Shown: positions 27,081 through 37,010, counted from the first letter of the stretch. The stretch: 64,000 nucleotides of DNA from Phycisphaerales bacterium (GCA_029260575.1 JAJDDB010000004.1:310001-374000), one strand, 5' to 3'. Translations and numbers: made by a program. The notes: generated from the letters alone by a model not told the origin.

Positions 27081-27452
27081 GGTTCATGCCTCCTGTTTCC
27101 TACGAAACCAGAGGTCTTCGCAGAAGCAATACTGGTCAAGAATTGTCTCGCAACGTAGTGGCAAAATTCATCGGATCAACGCAGCGCTGCAAAACGAAAG
27201 GAACCTCATTGCACATCGCGGTGCAGGAGCCGTCACTTAGCATCGCGGATGCCACAGACCCGCACAAGACCAAAACGTCCGAAAATGCGGGCATGCGCGC
27301 AACATACGCAAGTCACCGATGTTACGGTCGAATATTACGGCTTATCAATGTAAACACAGGCAAGTTGCAGCCTCGTCGGCGTTCACTTCAATCGGGCGAT
27401 CTTCGACGCACGCGCATGCCCTGTCAGCACTACGAGTGCCGTGAACTGTCAA
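27081..27452. other. intergenic region upstream of the subtilase
   Basis: About 370 bases between the start of the subtilase gene and the superoxide dismutase terminator. It should contain the subtilase promoter. I find no convincing -35/-10 pair, repeat, RNA gene or small gene here. Confidence 0.5.
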
Positions 27453-27480
27453 TACAAAAACGCCGGTCGTTTGACCGGCG
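27453..27480 (-). terminator. rho-independent terminator of superoxide dismutase
   Basis: A perfect eight-base stem, CGCCGGTC and GACCGGCG with loop AAAC (minus-strand reading), followed by TTTTTGTATT, 33 bases after the stop at 27514. Confidence 0.92.
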
Positions 27481-27513
27481 ACGTGTGTTTGAATTTGAGA
27501 GTAGCTTACCTGT

Positions 27514-28158
27514 TCAGGCCGACGCGCCGGCACTCGCCGCTGCGGTGTAGCGCTCTGCAACCGCTGACCAATTCACAACGTTCCACCATGCTGCGATGTA
27601 GTCCGGACGTTTGTTCTGATAGTTCAGGTAGTACGCGTGTTCCCAGACATCAAGGCCAAGGATCGGCGTGCATGGTGTATCGCAACAATCCTTCATCAAC
27701 GGATTGTCCTGGTTTGGTGTTGAACACACGCAAAGCGAGCCGTTATCCTTGACGCCGAGCCATGCCCAGCCGGAACCGAATCGCGTCGCAGCAGCGTTGC
27801 CAAACTTCTTCTTGAAGTCATCGAACGAACCGAAACCCTGCTTGATGGCATCTGCGATATCGCCACTCGGTGCGCCGCCGGCCTTCGCGCCCATGATCGA
27901 CCAGAACAACGAATGGTTGTAATGGCCGCCGCCGTTGTTGCGTACTGCGCCGCGAATGTCTGCCGGAATCGCTTTCAGATCGCGGAGCAATTGTTCGATG
28001 GTCTTGTTCTGCAGGTCGCTGTGACCCTCGAGCGCAGCGTTGAGTTTGCTGACATAGCCGGCGTGATGCTTGTCGTGATGGATCTCCATCGTCCGGGCGT
28101 CAATGTGCGGCTCGAGCGCATCGGATGCATACGGAAGATCAGGCAGTGAGAATGCCAT
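27514..28158 (-). CDS. sodA: superoxide dismutase, Mn/Fe family
   Basis: 214 residues from the ATG at 28158, with GAGGAG eight bases upstream. Dismutates superoxide in the cytoplasm. Metal ligands are visible in [13 protein letters not shown] (His), [11 protein letters not shown] (His) and [20 protein letters not shown] (Asp and His). The Gln in STPNQDNPL is in the position typical of manganese enzymes (NQD rather than NAG), so a Mn or cambialistic enzyme is more likely than strict Fe. A short Cys-containing insertion ([15 protein letters not shown]) between that Gln and the last ligands is unusual for the family. Mono-cistronic, with its own terminator. Confidence 0.95.
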   Translation of the reverse strand: MAFSLPDLPYASDALEPHIDARTMEIHHDKHHAGYVSKLNAALEGHSDLQNKTIEQLLRDLKAIPADIRGAVRNNGGGHYNHSLFWSIMGAKAGGAPSGDIADAIKQGFGSFDDFKKKFGNAAATRFGSGWAWLGVKDNGSLCVCSTPNQDNPLMKDCCDTPCTPILGLDVWEHAYYLNYQNKRPDYIAAWWNVVNWSAVAERYTAAASAGASA

Positions 28159-28330
28159 GGTGTCGTACTCCTCGTGTCTGAATGTTCGCTGGTCTGTAAT
28201 CAAACGCCAAGTCCGTTGTCGAATCTTGTCAACTCGACCGGCCTCTTTCAGACAACCATAGCCGCTGAAGTTGTGATATTCCTGCCTTTGGAGCGGGATC
28301 GTCATATGGGCGATGAAGAATCGTCCACGA

Positions 28331-29875
28331 TCAATTCACTCGCACAATGGTAAGGCTCTGATCGGCAGGGTGTTCGACCCACAGGCCACGCCGATTGGGC
28401 TCGGGTGTCAATTCCTTGACGACATTGCCGATCCGCACTTGCACAGTTTCGATTCCTTCGTCAACCGAAATGCGCCAGACGATGCGATCATCCACGTGCA
28501 GGCCGGTCGCAATGATCTTCGAGTCCCACGGAATGGGATCGATCGAGACTGTTGCACCCCATTCGCCTGCCAACTTGAAATTCATCTCCTCTAGCAATGA
28601 ACTCAGTCTGACATCATCTGAAGGCAGCGCGTAGCTGCCCGGACGGTTGGTTGTCGATTCCTTGAGGTTCCAGCAGATTATTTCTCGGCATCCATGTATA
28701 CCGATTTGAAAGACGAATTCGTCATAGTGCGGCGACTTCGAAATCACCATGTTTCGATCGAGGTGTACGGCAGAAGACCGAATCTGACTGTAGCCGACGA
28801 TCCACGGATGAAACGGACGGTCACTGCTTCGGCGAATCGCACGCATCTGATTCACATACAGCAACACGCCGGCAAACGGACTGTCTCCATATGGATGCGT
28901 ACCATCGAGTCGCAGGCGAGCGAGCCCGGGCTTGATGATGCCATAGAATTTTGCGGCGTCGTGAGTTCCGAATCCATCTCCGAGACGATATTCCATCCGC
29001 CCTGCATAGTGCGGCACAGCATGTTCTTCATCTATGAGGAATGACTGGTAGTTGGAGATGATTGCCTCAGGAAAGTATTCCTTCACGACGTCCGTGAATG
29101 CCTGGTTCATGTAGAAACTGCGGTGGCCTGCCATGACCGCGTCCCACCGGAGGCGGCGCGCACCTGTCACGTCCGACAGATCTGAATACCCGAGTTGTGT
29201 TGCGATAGACGAAAACCGCGGGTCATTCTGAATTGCTCTGCGTCGCTCACTGCCGCCTTTGTAAATGGCAGGCCATCGGTAACCTTTTTCAAAGTCAAGA
29301 ATCACGTAATTGACATCGCCGCCGGCTTCTTTGAACTGTTGACAAAACCGCTCGACGTTGAATCGGGTTGCTTCGAGGCCACGCTGCGGCCAGATGCCGC
29401 GCTGATTCGTCGGATGTCCTGCGGGTGTCAGGCACACATCACGAGGATCAGTAACCAGGGCCTCTGCGAATTTGCGCAAGAACAGAACGCGCTGGCCATC
29501 GGGAATGCTCTGCATGGTTGAAGCGGCTTCTGCCGGATCGTGCTGAGGCGTTACTTTGATGCGCCCGATCAGATGCTGCAGTGCCGTATCAGTAGTGCCC
29601 CAGCATATTACGACGATATTCGCTTCGGACTCGTCAATGACGTCGCCGTCCCATGGCTCAAACGGCACCTCTTCAGGCAGCACATCGACACCAGGCCCGC
29701 GTGTTGCTCGCAGCACCGGTCGTTCTCGTTTGCCTTCTCGCGCCCCAGGTCTCGATTCTTGGGCGTTTGCTCCAACTGCCATGTGCCACGTCAGAATCGC
29801 AACAGCGATTGTCGTGACGAATGGTTTCGAAGTGACGATTGACAGCAGCGAATGGCGCAGATTGGCTTGGGGCAT
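28331..29875 (-). CDS. exported protein of unknown function, possible glycosidase-like barrel
   Basis: 514 residues from the ATG at 29875. The beginning contains a hydrophobic segment ([20 protein letters not shown]) ending in AQESRPG, which fits a signal peptide with a long n-region. The body has patterns seen in alpha/beta barrels: [67 protein letters not shown], and [13 protein letters not shown], that is, strand-end acids and Trp like those of glycoside hydrolases. A small beta domain follows ([20 protein letters not shown]). I cannot assign a family or catalytic pair. The frame extends upstream to 30043, but that part overlaps the divergent gene at 30063 area and lacks a signal peptide. 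Confidence 0.65.
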   Translation of the reverse strand: MPQANLRHSLLSIVTSKPFVTTIAVAILTWHMAVGANAQESRPGAREGKRERPVLRATRGPGVDVLPEEVPFEPWDGDVIDESEANIVVICWGTTDTALQHLIGRIKVTPQHDPAEAASTMQSIPDGQRVLFLRKFAEALVTDPRDVCLTPAGHPTNQRGIWPQRGLEATRFNVERFCQQFKEAGGDVNYVILDFEKGYRWPAIYKGGSERRRAIQNDPRFSSIATQLGYSDLSDVTGARRLRWDAVMAGHRSFYMNQAFTDVVKEYFPEAIISNYQSFLIDEEHAVPHYAGRMEYRLGDGFGTHDAAKFYGIIKPGLARLRLDGTHPYGDSPFAGVLLYVNQMRAIRRSSDRPFHPWIVGYSQIRSSAVHLDRNMVISKSPHYDEFVFQIGIHGCREIICWNLKESTTNRPGSYALPSDDVRLSSLLEEMNFKLAGEWGATVSIDPIPWDSKIIATGLHVDDRIVWRISVDEGIETVQVRIGNVVKELTPEPNRRGLWVEHPADQSLTIVRVN

Positions 29876-30062
29876 AGAGAAGTCATCCCATATTGGTAAC
29901 GCTGCCTCCTCAAGCACCCATCGAGCCATTCCTGCAGACACTTCAAGGTTACAGTGGTGGGAATTCGACAGATTCGTGGTGCAATCCTTGCCTCGTTGGT
30001 AGCATCGATACAGATTCGCGGCACTTTGCCCGCACAGCTTCACATGGAGGCACGAACCACTC

Positions 30063-31535
30063 GTGCAGGATCACAGAAAACGCATCATTGTGGATGGGGT
30101 CGATTTCGCCGAACTGTTCCAGTTCCATCGGATCGCATTGGCGATCAGCGCTGCCCTCCAGCCGGCTCGACTGATAATCGGATTGTTGATCGTCCTTGCC
30201 ATCATCACCTTCGGCAAAGGCTGGGATAAATGGGATCGCATGGCCGGACCGAGCATCTCGCCCGACGGCTTGCTTGCCGGCGAAATCACGGAAGCAGAAC
30301 GACGCAGCTCTCGACGCGCCATGATGGCTGCCGTCTTGTCCTTCGCGCCGACAACGCAATATCCAGAGCCGGCTGACGACCCCGAGAGTTGGAAGATTGA
30401 ACAACTACAACCACTCATTGCCGATCTGCCAACGTTTTATCGCCAGCACCTCGCAGTCGATGAATCTGATGCCGCTCGGCGCGCAACAGAAGTACGCCTG
30501 CAGCGCATCAGCGACGATCTTGAGCGGACACGGCCGCGCAGCCCCTGGGAGGCAACTTCCACGCTGCTTTCAGGATCATTTGAATCGCTTGTTGTTGCGG
30601 TATCGAGTTTGGATATTGCGACCGTTGCTTCAGAACTCAGCACGATTTTCTATCACATGCCGTGCGCGCTGTGGAGCCTGAATAAACCCTTCGCAATCGT
30701 ATTCGGATTGTTTCTTGTATTCATATTAGCAATAGGTGGGGGGGCGCTGTCGCGCATGGCAGCAACGCAGATCGCCGGCCAGGAGCGACTGCGCGTTCGC
30801 GCTGCTCTTGGTTTTTCCGTCGGCAACTGGCGCCGCTTCAGCCTGGCCCTGCTGCTGCCCGTACTGTTAACGCTGCTTATCGCAGGCATTATCGTCGTAC
30901 TGGGATTACTCATGGCCGTGCCTTGGGTCGATGTCATCGGCGGCCTTGTCTACGGTATTGCGATCCTGCTCGGATTCGTTATGGCCTTTCTGCTGCTGGG
31001 GTTTGCAGCAGGTTTCAGCCTGCTTGTTCCTGCTGTCGCCTGTGAAAACTGTGACCCCGGCGACGCAATGCAGCGGACATTCGCCTACGTCATCAACAGA
31101 CCGCTGCATCTGCTGTTCTACGCAATTGTCGCGCTGATCGGCATGGTGCTGGGGTATGTGGTTGTTGCATTCGTAGCGTCGCTGATGTTGAATCTGACCG
31201 CTGCGACGTTCGGCGCCCTGCATGACCATCCTGCGCTACATGCAGCAGGCGGATATTCGATTTTCGATCTTGTACAAACACGCCAATCGGCTGTCTTTGA
31301 CACCTGGCACGACGCTTCAACCGCGTGGTTCGTCCATCTCTGGGAGACAATCGTCGTTTGCCTGGTCATTGCCTATGTTGTGGCGTACTACTACTCCGCG
31401 TCGACGGTGATGTACCTGCTGCTGCGGCGCGCTGCCGACGGCCAGGACATTGACGAGATCTGGCGGCCCGGGCTTGTGCCAGGCACACTTGCACCTCTTC
31501 CCAGTCCGCCAGTTCGATCGTCTGCCGGCAAGTAG
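30063..31535 (+). CDS. multi-spanning membrane protein of unknown function
   Basis: 490 residues from a GTG at 30063. A first membrane segment (ARLIIGLLIVLAIITFG) is followed by a loop of about 150 residues, and then by six or more membrane helices (FAIVFGLFLVFILAIGGGAL, FSLALLLPVLLTLLIAGIIV, GIAILLGFVMAFLLLGFAAG, LLFYAIVALIGMVLGYVVVA, IVVCLVIAYVVAYYYSASTV). The C-terminal part GFAAGFSLLVPAVACENCD, with its AMQRTFAYVINRP segment, recalls conserved planctomycete membrane proteins that I know only as hypothetical. No catalytic motif. It is divergent from the exported protein ending at 28331. Confidence 0.75.
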   Translation: MQDHRKRIIVDGVDFAELFQFHRIALAISAALQPARLIIGLLIVLAIITFGKGWDKWDRMAGPSISPDGLLAGEITEAERRSSRRAMMAAVLSFAPTTQYPEPADDPESWKIEQLQPLIADLPTFYRQHLAVDESDAARRATEVRLQRISDDLERTRPRSPWEATSTLLSGSFESLVVAVSSLDIATVASELSTIFYHMPCALWSLNKPFAIVFGLFLVFILAIGGGALSRMAATQIAGQERLRVRAALGFSVGNWRRFSLALLLPVLLTLLIAGIIVVLGLLMAVPWVDVIGGLVYGIAILLGFVMAFLLLGFAAGFSLLVPAVACENCDPGDAMQRTFAYVINRPLHLLFYAIVALIGMVLGYVVVAFVASLMLNLTAATFGALHDHPALHAAGGYSIFDLVQTRQSAVFDTWHDASTAWFVHLWETIVVCLVIAYVVAYYYSASTVMYLLLRRAADGQDIDEIWRPGLVPGTLAPLPSPPVRSSAGK

Positions 31536-31564
31536 CTGCGCTGTTGCGCCTCGGTTCATTCAAT

Positions 31565-31589
31565 AAAAAACCCCGGCTCATAGCCGGGG
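31565..31589 (-). terminator. rho-independent terminator
   Basis: On the minus strand AGCCCCGGCT-type stem: CCCCGGCT and AGCCGGGG with a short loop, followed by TTTTTTATTG. It lies 29 bases after the stop of the minus-strand gene ending at 31618, and may also serve the plus-strand gene ending at 31535, although the T-run is on the minus side. Confidence 0.88.
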
Positions 31590-31617
31590 CTGAATGGTTG
31601 CTTTACGACGCGAGTGA

Positions 31618-32181
31618 TCAGGATTCGTCTTTTTCCAGGCCGCCGATCTGGAAGATCGATTGCGATCGGAGCACGAGTCCACAGTCACTTCGCAGGTGAT
31701 ACGCCTGCACGTGAACTTCTTCGCGATAGCGCTGGAAGTCAATCATCGACAGGTTGTTCTTGGGCCCGTCTTTCCAGAAGGCCATCAGTCCATCGCTGTT
31801 GCGGCCATGCTCGAGCAGCTCTTCATACGTGCTGAGATACAGATGGTCAGTCAGCGTTTCTGTCTGGATTGACGTCATGAACGTCAACCGTTCTGCGATG
31901 TCGGATTCATGATCCTTTTCGCCGGCACAGGGCAGCGTGGTGATAAGCCCGCGTTCCGGGATTTCGTCTGCAAAGTCGCTGACGATCTCGTTGACACACA
32001 TTCCATCGTGCTCAAACCGCAGCGCATGACCGCCGTTCCAGATCCACGCTTCGAACTCGTATTCCCCCTGGGCAAGACGACGACGGCCCTGAATCTGGAA
32101 GAACTCCGGGTGAATCGCATTGCGATACAGGCTCATGTGGTAGGCCTGAAGGCTGGTTGATTTTGGAGCAAAACTGCTCAT
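31618..32181 (-). CDS. conserved cytoplasmic protein, DUF2617-like
   Basis: 187 residues, soluble, no signal peptide or membrane segment. Recognisable features are an N-terminal SLYRNAIHPEFFQIQGRRRL, a central FEAWIWNGGHALRFEHDGMCV followed by the RGLITTLPC segment, and a C-terminal VQAYHLRSDCGLVLRSQSIF. From memory this pattern (HPELF, GGHxxxF, QAYHxxxxxxxVxxSQSxF) fits planctomycete proteins annotated as DUF2617; I could not check it. Function unknown. It is divergent from the HEAT-repeat gene, across a 270-base gap that should hold both promoters. Confidence 0.7.
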   Translation of the reverse strand: MSSFAPKSTSLQAYHMSLYRNAIHPEFFQIQGRRRLAQGEYEFEAWIWNGGHALRFEHDGMCVNEIVSDFADEIPERGLITTLPCAGEKDHESDIAERLTFMTSIQTETLTDHLYLSTYEELLEHGRNSDGLMAFWKDGPKNNLSMIDFQRYREEVHVQAYHLRSDCGLVLRSQSIFQIGGLEKDES

Positions 32182-32454
32182 GTTGCGGTCCCTTGCAAAA
32201 AAATAACGTCAGACGAGAGAGTCCTTTCTCACCTCCGACGGCAGCGGCACAATTGTTGCCACCTTACGCCGATTGACAAGTCCAAATATGCGAACTTTTT
32301 CACTTTGATCGGTCGATACTCTGCAGGCCAGATTCACCAAGTTATCGGGCCATAGTCGATTTGGACCACAACTGCTTGTTTGGCAACAGTATGAGTACAT
32401 TTCCCTTGCAGCGCTCGTCGGCGTAAGTGTGATGTTCGTAACCAAAGGCAATCG

Positions 32455-34359
32455 ATGCCAGCTCTCAATATCCGTCTTGACAAGTTGTCCGCATCAACAA
32501 AAGTCGCCCAAAAGGCGATTCTCCGGGAGGCACTTCAGCATGCCTGCCCCGAGGAGCGAGTGCCGATTGCTGTACGTCTGCTGGCCCTGAATTGTTCGCA
32601 CGGTGTCGCTGCCTGCATTCGTCTTCTCGATTCACATCCGGAGTTCTTCGAACATCTCGTTGGAACCGATCAGTCCGCGCTCGCGCGCGGGATCACTCGT
32701 ATCGTCGATGCCGGCCATGCCCGCAGTATCGAAAAAGCGCTCGATCTGATTGAAGCAATTCCCGAGCCGATCCTGACAATACCACTGCTCCCGGTCTTGC
32801 GAACACATGATCGGGAGCTTTGCGATGCAGTCGGCGCAGCGATTCTCAATACCGCAACAAACGTGCTCGGCCGCAACGGTCGCCGCGAAGTTGCGCAATC
32901 GCGCATGCAACAACTCGAAAATCTGATCACCGAAGCGCTCTTGAGTTACGAACGCCATCGATCTGTCGATGTGCTTCTCGCAACTGCATTGTTGCATCAG
33001 CGCGCGGGCAAGACTCTCTCAACCGTGCTGAACGAAACTGGAACACCAGCCCGTTTGGCAGTTCAGGGTGTTCCCCGGCGTCTCGAACATCCTGTCGTCT
33101 TACGAAATCTGCTTGCCTGGATGGATTCGGAATTGCTCGGAAGGCAGGTTGCCCGCACCCTGCACCAGATTGCCGAACCTGCAGCAATTGCGCAGCTCCT
33201 TGAATCGTCGCATCTGCTGCTTTCTCCGCGTCGCCGGCGGATGATGCGCAATGTCGATCGCGCTGTTCGCTGCCTGGTTGATCTGTCCATCGTGACAACG
33301 CTGCCCGCCGATGCACAGCGAATGCTCCCGCGTTTCGTCGCTGCGCTTCCGCTGACGACAGTCCGGCGTCGAGAATACTGCGCTGATCTGATTGCGGCGC
33401 CGTCGCCGATCGCGCGCTGGCGCACTATAGAGTTGTTGTCTGCACATCGCACAACAGTTGCTGAACAGGCAGTTGTTCGGTTTGCCCGCGATCGCAATCC
33501 AACCGTGGCAGGTGTCGCTGCTGCGCGCGTGTTGCACAGCGGCCAAACCACGGATGCGGCGCAGCTCAACGCGTTGCAACATATCGCGAATCCGGTTCAA
33601 GCCCGACGCGCACGAATGTTCAGCGCAGGTCGTGACGCGGCGTCCTTCGCAGCAATGTGCAGCACTCTCAAACGCCCCGCATGTCTAGCTGCGACCCGCA
33701 GATTGCTTCGTACTCAGCCGCTGGCGCTGTTCGGACAGTTCGAACGCATGCTCGCTGATCAACATCGCGAGACCTGCCTGACAGCAATCTTCCTGGTCCG
33801 CAGGCTGCAGTTGGTCGAACAATTCAGACAGCAGTTGTGCGAGTGCACAATCAGCGATGACTCGCAAGTCTGCTCTGCTGCCGTGTCTGCACTGGCTGAT
33901 GCGCCGGATGACCAAGTATTCGAGCGCGTGCTGGCGTTGTTGCGCAATCAGCACATGCGCGTTCGCGCAAATGCAATCGATGCGCTGTCGCAATTGAATC
34001 GTCGCCTGCAACCAGAGGAGCTGAAAGAACAGATTATCGAAATAATTTCGCCGCATCTCCTGAGCCGACATAACCGTGAACGCGCCAATGCACTGCGTGC
34101 CTGGATTCAGAATGCGCCGCAGACTGATACGTCATCGCGCGAGCACAGCAGAGCAATCATCGGCCTGCGTGACATGCTGCACGATTCCAATCCCATGCAC
34201 CGAATCAGCGCCATCTGGGTTGCAGGGCGATCGCGTTTGCCGTTGTTCGCTGACGACCTTCACGTAGCAGCAAAGCACGACGTCGCGCAACCGGTTCGGC
34301 GCCGCGCCGTTGCCGCCCTGCAGCGACTTACCGCACGCCACGTCGAATATGCCGCCTGA
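32455..34359 (+). CDS. HEAT-repeat protein
   Basis: 634 residues, cytoplasmic, almost wholly helical. Repeated helix pairs of about 30-35 residues are visible through the length, clearest in the C-terminal half: DSQVCSAAVSALADAPDDQV, NQHMRVRANAIDALSQLNRR, SRHNRERANALRAWIQNAPQ, DSNPMHRISAIWVAGRSRLP and DVAQPVRRRAVAALQRLTAR. Such proteins are scaffolds or binding platforms. The protein begins with a segment (LDKLSASTKVAQKAILREAL) unlike a repeat. The next gene follows after 53 bases, so the two may be co-transcribed. Partner unknown. Confidence 0.85.
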   Translation: MPALNIRLDKLSASTKVAQKAILREALQHACPEERVPIAVRLLALNCSHGVAACIRLLDSHPEFFEHLVGTDQSALARGITRIVDAGHARSIEKALDLIEAIPEPILTIPLLPVLRTHDRELCDAVGAAILNTATNVLGRNGRREVAQSRMQQLENLITEALLSYERHRSVDVLLATALLHQRAGKTLSTVLNETGTPARLAVQGVPRRLEHPVVLRNLLAWMDSELLGRQVARTLHQIAEPAAIAQLLESSHLLLSPRRRRMMRNVDRAVRCLVDLSIVTTLPADAQRMLPRFVAALPLTTVRRREYCADLIAAPSPIARWRTIELLSAHRTTVAEQAVVRFARDRNPTVAGVAAARVLHSGQTTDAAQLNALQHIANPVQARRARMFSAGRDAASFAAMCSTLKRPACLAATRRLLRTQPLALFGQFERMLADQHRETCLTAIFLVRRLQLVEQFRQQLCECTISDDSQVCSAAVSALADAPDDQVFERVLALLRNQHMRVRANAIDALSQLNRRLQPEELKEQIIEIISPHLLSRHNRERANALRAWIQNAPQTDTSSREHSRAIIGLRDMLHDSNPMHRISAIWVAGRSRLPLFADDLHVAAKHDVAQPVRRRAVAALQRLTARHVEYAA

Positions 34360-34412
34360 CACGCAGTCGTCTTTGGCGCGAGACACTACAACTGGTCGAT
34401 CAATCCTGCGTC

Positions 34413-34835
34413 ATGACTGAACTACTCACCGCATGCAGCGCAACACTCGCAACGCTCGGCCCCAGTGAACTCAACCTCCACGAGTTCACCCGCGCATTAG
34501 ACGGTGAAGGTTGGTTCGGCCGAACACTTACCGACCCGCTCGTCTGGGGCCTCTCAGCGGCAGCGATCGGCAGCATTGTTCTGGCCGCGATATTTGTGCT
34601 TCGACAACACAGAGACAGAATCCAGCACGGCCCCGCCTGGCGACATCTTGCCGGTGCGTTACAGCTCACTGCCGCGCAACGCCGAACACTTACACAGCTC
34701 GCACGATGTGGCGGCCACATCAATCCCGCGCCGCTTGTCATCTCCCGCGGGTGCTTTGATCGTTCTGTGCAGCGACGCCCCGGCCGCAGGCATATCTCCG
34801 AAATCGACGCGCTGCGCCGCCAACTCTTTGACTGA
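34413..34835 (+). CDS. small single-span membrane protein of unknown function
   Basis: 140 residues. An N-terminal region of 40 residues precedes one membrane helix (VWGLSAAAIGSIVLAAIFVL) and a basic cytoplasmic part with a helical domain (WRHLAGALQLTAAQRRTLTQ) and a C-terminal ISEIDALRRQLFD. The order helix, then LxxxERxxLxxLAR-like motif, then xxLRRQLF at the end, is one I associate with planctomycete hypothetical proteins encoded beside HEAT-repeat genes. No known motif. Follows the HEAT-repeat gene by 53 bases and precedes the EamA transporter by 38. Confidence 0.7.
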   Translation: MTELLTACSATLATLGPSELNLHEFTRALDGEGWFGRTLTDPLVWGLSAAAIGSIVLAAIFVLRQHRDRIQHGPAWRHLAGALQLTAAQRRTLTQLARCGGHINPAPLVISRGCFDRSVQRRPGRRHISEIDALRRQLFD

Positions 34836-34873
34836 TCGCGCGTCCGCAGCCATTGCCCGGCTACTATCGCCAC

Positions 34874-35974
34874 ATGGATGCCATCACTCCGTGGCTGGGT
34901 CATATTGCTGCGCTCGGCACTGCATTGTGCTGGGTCTTCACATCGTTGTCCTTCGCTGCAGCAGGCCGGCGCATCGGTTCCGCAACAGTCAACCTGCTGC
35001 GCCTCTTCGTCGCGCTGTCCATTCTTTGGATTGTCTACCGAATCGTCTTTAACGACTGGTTTCCCGACGTCGATCGCGTCGGCCTGATCTACCTTGCGCT
35101 CAGCGGGTTGATCGGTTTGACCATCGGCGATCAATTTCTCTTTACTGCATTCGTCGACATTGGTCCGCGTCTGTCCACGCTGCTCATGACGTTCTGGTCG
35201 CCGGTCGCAGCGCTGCTTGCCTGGCCGATGCTCAATGAACCGCTGAACATCTGGGCAATCGTGGGTATCGCCATCACGCTGTCCGGCGTTATCTGGGTCG
35301 TGATGGAACGTCCGGCCACGAAAGGCCCGAGTGGCGCATCTTCTGCACTCGATCGCCCACACTTTGTGCGCGGCGTGCTCTTCGGCCTCGGTGGGGCGGC
35401 TTGTCAGGCTGTCGGTTTCATTCTCGCCAAGATCGGTATCGGTCACACCCGTCTTGATCCATCGCAGCACATGGACCCCTGGCCGGCTACTTTGACGCGC
35501 ATGGCATTTGCCGCAGCAGGCATGACACTGCTGTACATTTTCTGGCGCATAGTTCGATCGCGCCGCGCAATCGACACCGCAATGGAAATCAGTCCCGAAC
35601 TCGAACATCTGGAACAATCGCGTCCAAAGCCGAAGTCGATCTGGCCGTTTGCGATGTTGATGGTTTTCACCGGCGCAGTCTGCGGTCCGGTGGTGGGGGT
35701 CTGGCTGTCATTAGTCGCTCTTGACCGCACATCAGCCGGGATCGCTGCGACGTTGATGACGATGACGCCGGTCTTCATTCTCCCGTTTGCGGTCTGGCTG
35801 GAACGTGAACGCATCAGTTGGCGGGCTGGCATAGGCGCGGCCATCGCTGTCATTGGCGTCAGCACGCTCAGTGCATTCGGCAGGGCAACGCCGCCGGTTA
35901 CTGGCGATTCAGCATCGGAGAACCTGCCGGAAGCGCGCGAGGTATTGCTCGATCCCGCAGTATCATCAGATTGA
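34874..35974 (+). CDS. EamA-family (DMT superfamily) permease
   Basis: 366 residues from the ATG at 34874 (a TTG at 34853 is in frame but less likely). Ten membrane helices in two EamA repeats: first repeat from HIAALGTALCWVFTSLSFAA to GIAITLSGVIWVVMER, then an acidic/polar linker, second repeat from LFGLGGAACQAVGFILAKIG to GIGAAIAVIGVSTLSAFG. Signatures TLLMTFWSPVAALLAWPMLN with a Glu-Pro after it, and GIAATLMTMTPVFILPFAVW with LERE after it, are typical of the family. It is an inner-membrane exporter of small metabolites, substrate unknown. Compared with typical 300-residue members it has a long central loop between helices. Confidence 0.9.
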   Translation: MDAITPWLGHIAALGTALCWVFTSLSFAAAGRRIGSATVNLLRLFVALSILWIVYRIVFNDWFPDVDRVGLIYLALSGLIGLTIGDQFLFTAFVDIGPRLSTLLMTFWSPVAALLAWPMLNEPLNIWAIVGIAITLSGVIWVVMERPATKGPSGASSALDRPHFVRGVLFGLGGAACQAVGFILAKIGIGHTRLDPSQHMDPWPATLTRMAFAAAGMTLLYIFWRIVRSRRAIDTAMEISPELEHLEQSRPKPKSIWPFAMLMVFTGAVCGPVVGVWLSLVALDRTSAGIAATLMTMTPVFILPFAVWLERERISWRAGIGAAIAVIGVSTLSAFGRATPPVTGDSASENLPEAREVLLDPAVSSD

Positions 35975-35993
35975 TTCGCAGCGAGACCGATCT

Positions 35994-36755
35994 ATGACAC
36001 ACAACCCGCAACTGCTCCGGGCCGCACGGCAGAATCTTGCCACCGATCGAATGTTCGGCGTCGATTTTGTTCCGCGTTGTGCGACTGCTGCGGGGCAGGC
36101 ACCCACCGTCAATTCGAATCCTGTTATCGAACCCAAACCGCAGCGCAGCGAAACGCCCGGTCGAAACACCGATCAGAAGCAGGCCGCGCTCCGTGAGCTG
36201 CATCAGCGTCATAATGCCCAGTGTCCGCACTGCACGACAGTGACCACCCACACGCAGACGGTCTTCGGCGAAGGCAATCCTGACGCACAGTTGATGTTCA
36301 TCGGCGAAGCGCCAGGCGCAGAAGAAGATCGCACAGGACGTCCGTTTGTCGGCAGGGCCGGTCAGAAGCTCGATGAAATCATCGGCGCGATGGGTCTGCA
36401 GCGCAGCGATGTGTTCATCGCCAACGTTCTCAAGAGTCGCCCCCCGGACAATCGAACGCCCCTGCAGGGCGAAGTTGATGCGTGCAGTCCGTATCTTGTT
36501 GAGCAGATTCGCATCATTGAGCCGGCTGTCATTGTGACGCTCGGCGGCCCTGCGACGAAGCTGATGCTGCAGACTGCAGTCGGCATCACAAAGCTGCGCG
36601 GCATCTGGGCGGTATTTACCGACCCGAACACCGGCAGGAAAACGCCGATCATGCCGACCTTTCACCCTGCGTATCTGCTGCGTGCCTACACGCCGGACAA
36701 TCGCCGAAAGGTGTGGTCGGACATGCAGGCTGTCATGCAGAAGATCCAGTCGTAA
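35994..36755 (+). CDS. family 4 uracil-DNA glycosylase
   Basis: 253 residues from the ATG at 35994. Removes uracil from DNA in base-excision repair. After an N-terminal extension of about 65 polar residues comes CPHC (two Fe-S cysteines), then [20 protein letters not shown] with [20 protein letters not shown] after it (motif A and neighbours), and [12 protein letters not shown] (motif B with catalytic-site His). The fourth-cluster region reads [14 protein letters not shown] and then EVDACSPYL. In well-studied family 4 enzymes the third Fe-S ligand is the Cys of KCRPP; here it is Ser, the other three Cys being present. The cluster may be three-Cys ligated or lost. Starts 19 bases after the EamA gene, so may be co-transcribed. 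Confidence 0.93.
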   Translation: MTHNPQLLRAARQNLATDRMFGVDFVPRCATAAGQAPTVNSNPVIEPKPQRSETPGRNTDQKQAALRELHQRHNAQCPHCTTVTTHTQTVFGEGNPDAQLMFIGEAPGAEEDRTGRPFVGRAGQKLDEIIGAMGLQRSDVFIANVLKSRPPDNRTPLQGEVDACSPYLVEQIRIIEPAVIVTLGGPATKLMLQTAVGITKLRGIWAVFTDPNTGRKTPIMPTFHPAYLLRAYTPDNRRKVWSDMQAVMQKIQS

Positions 36756-36828
36756 TCTCGCAAAAAGCGGACTTCTGGGTCGTTTTATGAATTGACCAAA
36801 AACAATCGCAACTGCAAACATGCACTGG

Positions 36829-36860
36829 CTCTGCACTTCCGCGCACCGGCAGAGTTTTTT
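36829..36860 (+). terminator. rho-independent terminator of the uracil-DNA glycosylase gene
   Basis: CTCTGC (36829-36834) pairs with GCAGAG (36849-36854), followed directly by six T. It stands about 75 bases after the stop. The loop of 14 bases is long but partly G+C-rich. Confidence 0.6.
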
Positions 36861-36968
36861 CCAACACTTTGAAACCGCTGGAAAACCGTTCTCGTATCTT
36901 GTAAATGGATCAAGAAGCTTCGACGTCTGACGCTGAATGAGGCCAAGAAAAAATGCCCCCCCCACAAG
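36861..36968 (+). ncRNA. possible small RNA between two terminators
   Basis: This stretch of about 110 bases lies after one terminator and ends in another strong hairpin with a T-run (36969-37010), although no gene sits between them. A second terminator with nothing coding before it suggests a short independent transcript. I see no match to 6S, SRP RNA or tmRNA, and no clear promoter, so this stays a suggestion. Confidence 0.25.
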
Positions 36969-37010
36969 GAGCCCGTTATTCGCTGCGTGTGCAGCGGCGG
37001 GCTCTTTTTT
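36969..37010 (+). terminator. strong rho-independent terminator
   Basis: Outer stem GAGCCCG (36969-36975) with CGGGCTC (36998-37004), inner stem CGCTGC with GCAGCG around loop GTGT, and then TTTTTT. It ends 37 bases before the next gene. Confidence 0.85.
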
